From positions 791,159-855,158 of the forward strand of contig JAHLMK010000021.1 in assembly GCA_019915135.1 (NCBI GenBank): 64,000 bases of DNA, written 5' to 3'. Shown here piece by piece: positions 58,601 to 64,000 of the stretch (positions are counted from its first letter, which is position 1; each line of letters opens with the position of its first letter). This DNA comes from Strobilurus pachycystidiatus (lineage: Eukaryota > Basidiomycota > Agaricomycetes > Agaricales > Physalacriaceae). Under the pieces are notes generated by a model that worked only from the letters and a program-made list of their open reading frames with translations, ran no database searches and was not told where the DNA came from. Both the position numbers and the translations under genes were made by a program.

Positions 58601-60423
58601 GACATGGGTACCAAGCACGCTCCTCCTGATCTTGCGGCAGACATCGATACTCTCATTGACAGTCTTATGTCACGCGAAGTGTACACTATCTGCCCTGGTC
58701 GCGTTCTCGATGATGGCGAAACCCCAGTTGTAGATGTCATCACATCCGGACTTTGCACTCTGGTCGAAGGGGTCAAGAGCCCACTCATCGAGTACAACAC
58801 CGCGTTCAAGCGCCTTCAGGCGCGGATGCGGTTGAAGCCTCTAGTTCCCGTCATTCCACTTGCTGACGCCACATCACCTCCGGATACAACATTGACTAGA
58901 GACCTTCACGAGTCTCGAGGATCCAGTGAGTACTCGAGACTCGACTCGCCTCGGGCACTCGCAGGACTCGATCCCCGAGACTCGCGGATCTTGCCGGGGC
59001 GAGTCCGAACACGAGTCGCGAGCAGGGCTTCGGTCGTGTGAGTACTCATGGCGAGTACTCACACGGACTCGCGCAGTTCTCTGACGGTTAAAGACCTCAG
59101 ACAAACTGTGAGCCGAGCGTGCAGCAAGCGTGTTGTACGCTCGTTCTTAATGAAATTTGATCTGATCACTCGGGATAATATCCCGGATCCCAACGAGCGA
59201 GCGAGATTGATCGCGATCAATCTCTTGCTCTTCTCCTGCCATCCCCACCATGGGGTTGACGATTCGTCAACCTGCCAGTCTGACAATTGTCACTGGCTTT
59301 GGCGACACACCTCATGCCCCACATAGGCGCGGACGACTTCTGAGGTCCGTTGCTAGGGCGCCGCGGCCTTGCAACGGGCCACCAGCGCGTAAGCCCCCAT
59401 ACATGGCAGCAGACGCTGAACGGCGACAATAGCGGCCATCCAGAGGCCTCGGCACTTTGGAAGGACCTCTGAAGTGCTGCTCGGCAGGCCTGGGACTGGA
59501 TTGGGCGGGATGCCGGTGCGCGTGCGTTTGCGAATGACGCGCACACCCAGGTGCGTGTCTCAAATTCATCATTTGATGTCTCTGGCCATTGATCTATTTA
59601 TTCATGCAGCATGCGCATGCCCGCACACACTCGCATCTCCGCCACCCAACCACACTCAACGTCACTACCGCACGCACACACCTCCTCGTCACCTCGTTGT
59701 GGTTCTTCCTATAATGTCAACTCCCTCGCCGCCCCGCGCCGCCCTCGCTAATCTGTACTCATGCCCGGCTGAGGCCCCCCGCGCATTGCTCGGGGGGATT
59801 CGTCGTGCATGACAGATGAACACTGCGAGTACTGCACGAGTACTCGCCTGAGTACCCGTGAGTACTCATAACAACTCGAATCAACATGAGTACTCGCCGG
59901 ACCCGTGAGTACTCGACTCGCGGGACTCGAGTCTTTACCAGTGCGAGTCTTGACACGAGTCGCGGGCACTGATTTGGCCCATGAGTACTCGTGACTGCGA
60001 GTCCGAGTCGACTCGAGTCAAGACTCGTGAAGGTCTCTAACATTGACCGCTCCTCACACTGCTGCCAAGACTGTTACTGGATGCGCTGATACTGGATTGC
60101 CATCCGTCACACACTCAGCGCCCGCTCCATCGAATTCGGAGACAGATCACTTAATGGAATCACCCGACTCCGATGGTGATGACAGCGAGGATGATTTTGA
60201 AGACGAGGATGACGAGGAAGAGACCGAGTTTGCAGGGATCATGGATGCCGATGACGAGCCAACTTTGGAGCGCCTTGGCCGTGAAGACCTCGAGTTTGAC
60301 ATGGATACTGTGGATGAAGGAGGTGTTGAAAGGGCAGAATGGGATATATACGGTGATGATGATGCCTCCGGGGAGTCTGATGGGTCTCAAGTGATTGATA
60401 AAGTATCAACAGTCATTCTGTGA
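55648..60423 (+). CDS. DUF6589 domain protein, copy 2, split by a hAT insertion
   Basis: Exons 55648-56622, 56671-57103, 57153-58278, 58328-58427 and 58487-60423, the last interrupted by a 1143-bp transposon (58897-60039) plus its 8-bp duplication. The N-terminus is acidic and disordered (MSNRYAALSSELSD), then a basic region, then the domain: SYDNINLV, DAQENGTCATIF, AGDQLSIARLRS, MPGLFHGKIADTHGF, GRNPGSLWFHNT, MVYENAVLF, KAGDSGRV, and WEL-type WDWLEIIAPC. The C-terminal acidic tail resumes in frame after the transposon (DGDDSEDDFEDEDDEEET) and ends at 60423. Without the insertion all exons join in phase. As it stands, translation would run into the transposon and stop early (59041). Confidence 0.85.
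58897..60039. mobile_element. Non-autonomous hAT-type DNA transposon, 1143 bp
   Basis: Perfect 19-bp terminal inverted repeats: TAGAGACCTTCACGAGTCT at 58897-58915 and its reverse complement at 60021-60039. The flanking 8-bp target duplication ACATTGAC lies at 58889-58896 and 60040-60047. An 8-bp duplication and TAGAG-type ends are those of the hAT superfamily. Both ends hold dense subterminal copies of GAGTACTC and CGAGTC boxes. No transposase frame is found inside, so it would need a helper. Perfect ends and duplication indicate a recent insertion. Confidence 0.93.
58916..60020. repeat. Subterminal GAGTACTC box clusters of the hAT element
   Basis: The palindrome GAGTACTC and variants (CGAGTAC, GAGTACCC) recur about two to three times at 58929-59060 and about eight times at 59826-59995, interleaved with ACTCG/CGAGT strings. 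Such subterminal arrays are typical hAT transposase binding sites. Confidence 0.75.
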
Positions 60424-60672
60424 ATTTTGGGGGTGAGACAATGCGGCGTTGAAGTGATACATGCATTCGTCGGTACGGCGATCGTGAAATAATTCTAAGT
60501 CCAATGTCACAAAAGTGTTATCCCAATGTCACGGCCGAACCCTCCCAGCCGCTTCGCCAAAGTGATAAGCGCAGCCCGTGGCGAACGCGGATGGTCACGA
60601 GCCTAGAAGTTATGAAGAACGGACTTGACGGATTTATCACGCGTCAAGGTTGTAAAGCGACCGCCATCATCC
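60424..60672. other. Spacer between DUF6589 and PAN2 loci
   Basis: CCAATGTCAC occurs twice within 25 bp (about 60502 and 60524). Otherwise nothing is recognised. It would contain the right boundary of any helicase/DUF6589 element. Confidence 0.4.
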
Positions 60673-63600
60673 ATGGCCACCTACCGCCACATCCCGGCCA
60701 TTGCGACGTCGCTGCGGTTCCAGTATCTGCTCTATCCTTTGACCCAGTCTCCGACATCATCTGGGCGGGTCCAACAACAGCAATGTTGTGGCATTCGTCG
60801 GTTGCCAGGGATTACGCAGTGTCGCCTTCCGTGTCGGCGATTTGCCCGTGTCCAAGCTCGTCGCAGGAGAGCACTATGTGCGCGCTGGATGCAGTCGCGG
60901 AATGGGCTTTGGATCGTGGCGCAAGGGAGGCATGAACAAGTGGCATTATCGGTGAGCAGAAATGTCCTGCCGCGACGAAACGTTCAATGAACGACGAGCA
61001 ACAGGTCGGACAATTGGAGCGTCATGACATTCACGTCGACTACGACGTCCTCGAATGTAATCGGTGTCTCCGTTGTCGGCCCCGAACTGCTGCTGGTTAG
61101 CCCGATGACGGGCACTGTCGTGCGGCAATGCCAGGTGCCGTTGTTGATCACACACATGGAGTTTTCGCACTCTAGCCTGGCGTCCGCTGGTGCTGACGGT
61201 TATCTGCGCAACCACAATCCGCGAACGGGCGTTACGCGCTCGGGCACTGACACGAGCATTCGCGCCCATCCCAGTGGCATCCAGGGCCTACAGATGTCCG
61301 GCAACTACATATTCACCATCGGCCTCCAGAGCAGGTATGATCTGTACCGCGTGTCTCGTGCAGCCTCTGATATCCGCAGTACAGACAAGGTCGCCCATTG
61401 CCAGACCATCTAGTCAAGGTCTTCGATTCACGTACCATGCGCGCTTTGCCCCCTGTCCCTTTCTCTGCTGGCCCGGCCTTCTTGAACCTGGTTCTCGACG
61501 GTCATCCAGTGTCGCAGTGACCTCCACGCAGGGTTCAGTCACTATCGTTGACGCTGTCCATCTGAATGCCATACCAGAATTCTATCAGGTCAGCGTTACG
61601 AGCTCGCATTCATTGGCATAACATTCAACGCGATAGATTGACACAGCATCGTACTTGACGTCCGTGGCAATATCACCCACCGGCGCGTACATTGCTTTGG
61701 TGACGCCGATGGCTTGATCAACCTCATGACTCAAGTTGACGACGATGACCAAGTTCCGTTCAACGGTTTCGACGGCCAGCCATTCGAGTGGCCCGACACG
61801 TCTCCACCTCTACCCGAGGGCGACTGGACGGACTCTACGCCGCTGAACTCTGCGGGCATGCCCTATTACACTACACCCCTTTTGTCCTCTTGGAGTTCCA
61901 ATTTTGTTTCCGGCACCCCGTACTACCCTCCTCCGCAGAAGATTCCCTCCAAATTCTGAACAGTATACCAAAGGAGCTCAGAGGGAAGCGCAATGTGGTA
62001 GCGACGACCCAGCGCAACCTAATGCAAGATGTCGAAGTGGAAAGGCCAAAACGAATGATGTCCGTGCTATTTTTTCTTTTACTCTGTCGAGCAGTCATTT
62101 ATTCAGGTCTAGGAACCTGAGACGCCCGTCATGGATTACGGTGAAGATGCACCGAAGATGTATCGTCAAGTTGAGATTGAGTACTCCAAGTTTGGGGTCG
62201 AGGATCTGACTTTGGGTGTGTAGCTATGTCGCGGCATCATGACCTTTTTCTCACATCTTCGTATAGGTTCTACAACAAGACCGAATACAGTGGCTTAGAA
62301 ACGCACATCCTGAACTTGTATACCAACTCCATGCATTACAGTCTACCGATACGTCGACTGGCAAAGTCGCACATCGCGACTGATTGCAACGAGAGCATTG
62401 CTTGCTATGCGAGCTTGGCTTCCTTATTTGTATGCTCAAAGATGCTCGTGGCACTAATTGTCAATCAAGTAACTTCTGCAAGACCGTAGGCGTTCTCGCA
62501 CAATGTGAGTCTTTGTATTCCATCTTGACGCTATCCAGGTTAACCTGCCTCATAGCCTCCAACTCTATTGATCTAATTGACTACGGACGAGAATCGACAG
62601 AGGTTGACCACAGTCATATGATCCAGGCGTTCCACCGCTTCCTCGTGGACCATCTGAGCCTCGAAGGCAATGCGTTCCCTTTTTTTTTTTTTTTTTTTTT
62701 TTTGTTTAGCGTATAGAGTGACATCGGGCGCTGTAGACTAAGCTAAGCCCCTTATCCGCTTGTCCGGAGGCGCTTGCCCCCAATCCTAAATACCGCCGCC
62801 GAGAAAAATACACAAACTGTACACCTGTTGCCAGGTAGTGTGAGGCTCAGAGATCAAGGGAACTTTACTACCTCGTCGTCCCACGGGACGAAATTTTCTC
62901 AATACTCACTAAAATCTCGGGTTGATTAATGCGGGAGAAGTCTATCCACTCTTCGTGGAGGGAGCGCTCTTGTTAAGAGTACCACTCCAGGTCGCAAGTA
63001 CTACTTGCGGGGTAACCGTTTATTTCTGAACCGCTTCGCGGTAACGTACTCAGATGTTAGAATCGCATTAATCCTTGCTACCCATTTGTTGTGAATCGCC
63101 CTCTCCGAGAGCCATTTTTCGGGATCGTCTCGGAGATTATGGTAATGCGTTCCCTCATAATCCCGTTTTCCTGAAACCTCCAGGCTACGTCTCCGACTCG
63201 TATAACCCCGCTGCTGCTCCAGTCACGCAGCTCATGGGCATCGATGCCAAGAACATCATAACCTGTGTCAACTGCAAAGCCGTGCGAATGAAGGAAAACG
63301 TTACCCCGTCATTGACCTCATTTATCCTCGCAAGGTAGTTATGAATCTCATTCTGAGTTGTCGATGAAACTGACCAGCGACTAGGCCATCTCAAATGAGA
63401 TACAACCACCCTCTGACTTCTCTAGTATCCTGAGGGACTCCCTTTTGCGACAAATGACACACAAGGCGACATGTCAGTCTTGTAAACAGTTCGCCACCTT
63501 TCGTCTCGGAGATCCATCGCGTCTACCCCGATCCTTGCGTTGAACGCCTGTCTGAATAGTGAAGACAATTTAAAGCTCTGGATGGACAAGAGGAATCAGA

Positions 63601-64000
63601 TCTTCCTGCAGCCCAGAGTCGAATTGCAAGGCCAGGTAGAGGGTGAGGATGACCCGAGAAGGTGTTGTACGAGCTGCGGGGTAAGACAGACCATGATTAC
63701 GTTGTTGAACTCTTGTTGTTTTCAGTCCCTTGTCGTTGAGATCGTAGCGGCAGACAAACATACGCCTCTGGTTGCCATTGTCAAAGGTTCTCTGATCACA
63801 TTGTGCATTCTTTTCTACATTTTCAACGTTTCCATAGTGCCTGGCGCGGATCATGGCGGCAGGATCCCATGGTATCTTTTCAACGACTTTGTGGTCCGCA
63901 ATATCTCGGAGGAGGAGGCACTGAGCTTCCCGAACAAGTGGAAGGTACGAGCATCTAATTTGACTCTTGACTTCGATCTGAACCGAGAGAAGGTGCCATC
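60673..64000 (+). pseudogene. PAN2: PAN2 (PAN2-PAN3 deadenylase subunit), multiply frameshifted, right end outside window
   Basis: PAN2 is the catalytic subunit of a cytoplasmic poly(A) nuclease complex. Visible in order: N-terminal ATYRHIPAIATS; a WD40 region (VPVSALSFDPVSD, KLVAGEHYVRAGC, GPELLLVSPMTGT, FSHSSLASAGADGYLRNH, GNYIFTIGL, LVKVFDSRTMRALPPVPFS); the linker DDDDQVPFNGFDGQPFEW and IPKELRGKRN; and the UCH-like domain (NKTEYSGLETHI, ARGTNCQSSNF, FHRFLVDHLSLEGNAF, TQLMGIDAKNIITC, CQSCKQF, PWYLFNDFVV). Frame is lost by one base at about 60710, 60770, 61495, 61694, 61950 and 63500. In addition a LINE tail (62681-63143) interrupts the UCH-domain exon. PAN2 is normally a conserved single-copy gene, so either an intact copy exists elsewhere or some breaks are assembly errors. 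Confidence 0.85.
62681..63143 (-). mobile_element. 5'-truncated LINE insertion with poly(A) tail
   Basis: 463-bp insertion flanked by the 12-bp duplication AATGCGTTCCCT (62669-62680 and 63144-63155). A run of about 24 T at its left end is the poly(A) tail seen from the plus strand. Read on the minus strand it starts with a short open frame (DDPEKWLSERAIHNKWVARI, then NAILTSEYVTAKRFRNKRLP) that ends at a stop about 130 nt in. This resembles the C-terminal end of the ORF2/RNase H region of basidiomycete LINEs. It is followed by about 300 nt of 3' UTR and the tail. Truncation and duplication are the marks of target-primed reverse transcription. Confidence 0.85.

Noticed and set aside
52600..60540. 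Terminal inverted repeats bounding the helicase/DUF6589 pair
   Set aside because: Searched 52600-52980 against 60424-60540 by eye and found no match longer than about 7 bp.

Overview
The window is nuclear DNA of a filamentous basidiomycete, most likely a mushroom-forming Ag­aricomycete. Reasons: nearly every gene is cut by short GT-AG introns (about 43-77 nt); two nuclear tRNA genes carry a short intron one base 3' of the anticodon; and the accessory gene families seen (DUF6589, fungal RecQ-like helicases, JmjC and F-box proteins, DUF7729, an OTT_1508-like deaminase, GH17) are typical of that group. The species cannot be named from the sequence. There is no rRNA, CRISPR array or prokaryotic signal. 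Exon boundaries are hand-called from reading frame plus GT-AG sites.

Layout. 1-2825: a DUF6589 gene running off the left edge. 3200-6512: ketopantoate reductase gene preceded by two truncated tandem relics of its own 5' end. 6680-8080: damaged copy of an extended short-chain dehydrogenase (SDR). 9679-10871: DUF7729 membrane protein. 11.5-12.4 kb: a long non-coding direct repeat. 13.4-14.0 kb: repeat-bearing disordered protein. 14.3-15.8 kb: tRNA-Asp and tRNA-Gln flanking a small one-TM protein. 16.6-17.3 kb: secreted fasciclin-domain protein. 17.9-25.2 kb: a duplication-rich block with two intact SDR genes (tail to tail), three copies of an orphan coiled-coil gene and an F-box gene. 25.4-26.0 kb: QCR8, a respiratory complex III subunit. 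27.3-29.0 kb: GH17 glucanase. 29.6-32.8 kb: BTB/POZ protein and a deaminase-like protein. 33.7-34.8 kb: hypothetical gene. 35-40 kb and 43-46 kb: decayed, largely unassignable sequence. 40.1-42.7 kb: intact JmjC gene. 47.0-49.3 kb: broken AAA-ATPase-like/PD-(D/E)XK nuclease gene. 51.6-52.6 kb: 5'-truncated flavin monooxygenase. 53.0-60.4 kb: divergent pair of a RecQ-like helicase and a second DUF6589 gene, the latter split by a complete non-autonomous hAT element. 60.7-64.0 kb: a PAN2 gene with several frame breaks and a 5'-truncated LINE inserted in an exon.

Most interesting. The helicase and DUF6589 genes start about 70 bp apart and diverge. DUF6589 copies occur at both ends of the window and align at four acidic or His-containing motifs. 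This makes the pair a candidate undescribed two-gene mobile system. Two clean insertion events, each with a target-site duplication, are visible to the base: hAT with 19-bp inverted ends and an 8-bp duplication, and a LINE tail with poly(A) and a 12-bp duplication. Housekeeping content is small (QCR8, PAN2, two tRNAs); most other genes are lineage-specific, duplicated or decaying, as expected of a transposon-rich accessory region.
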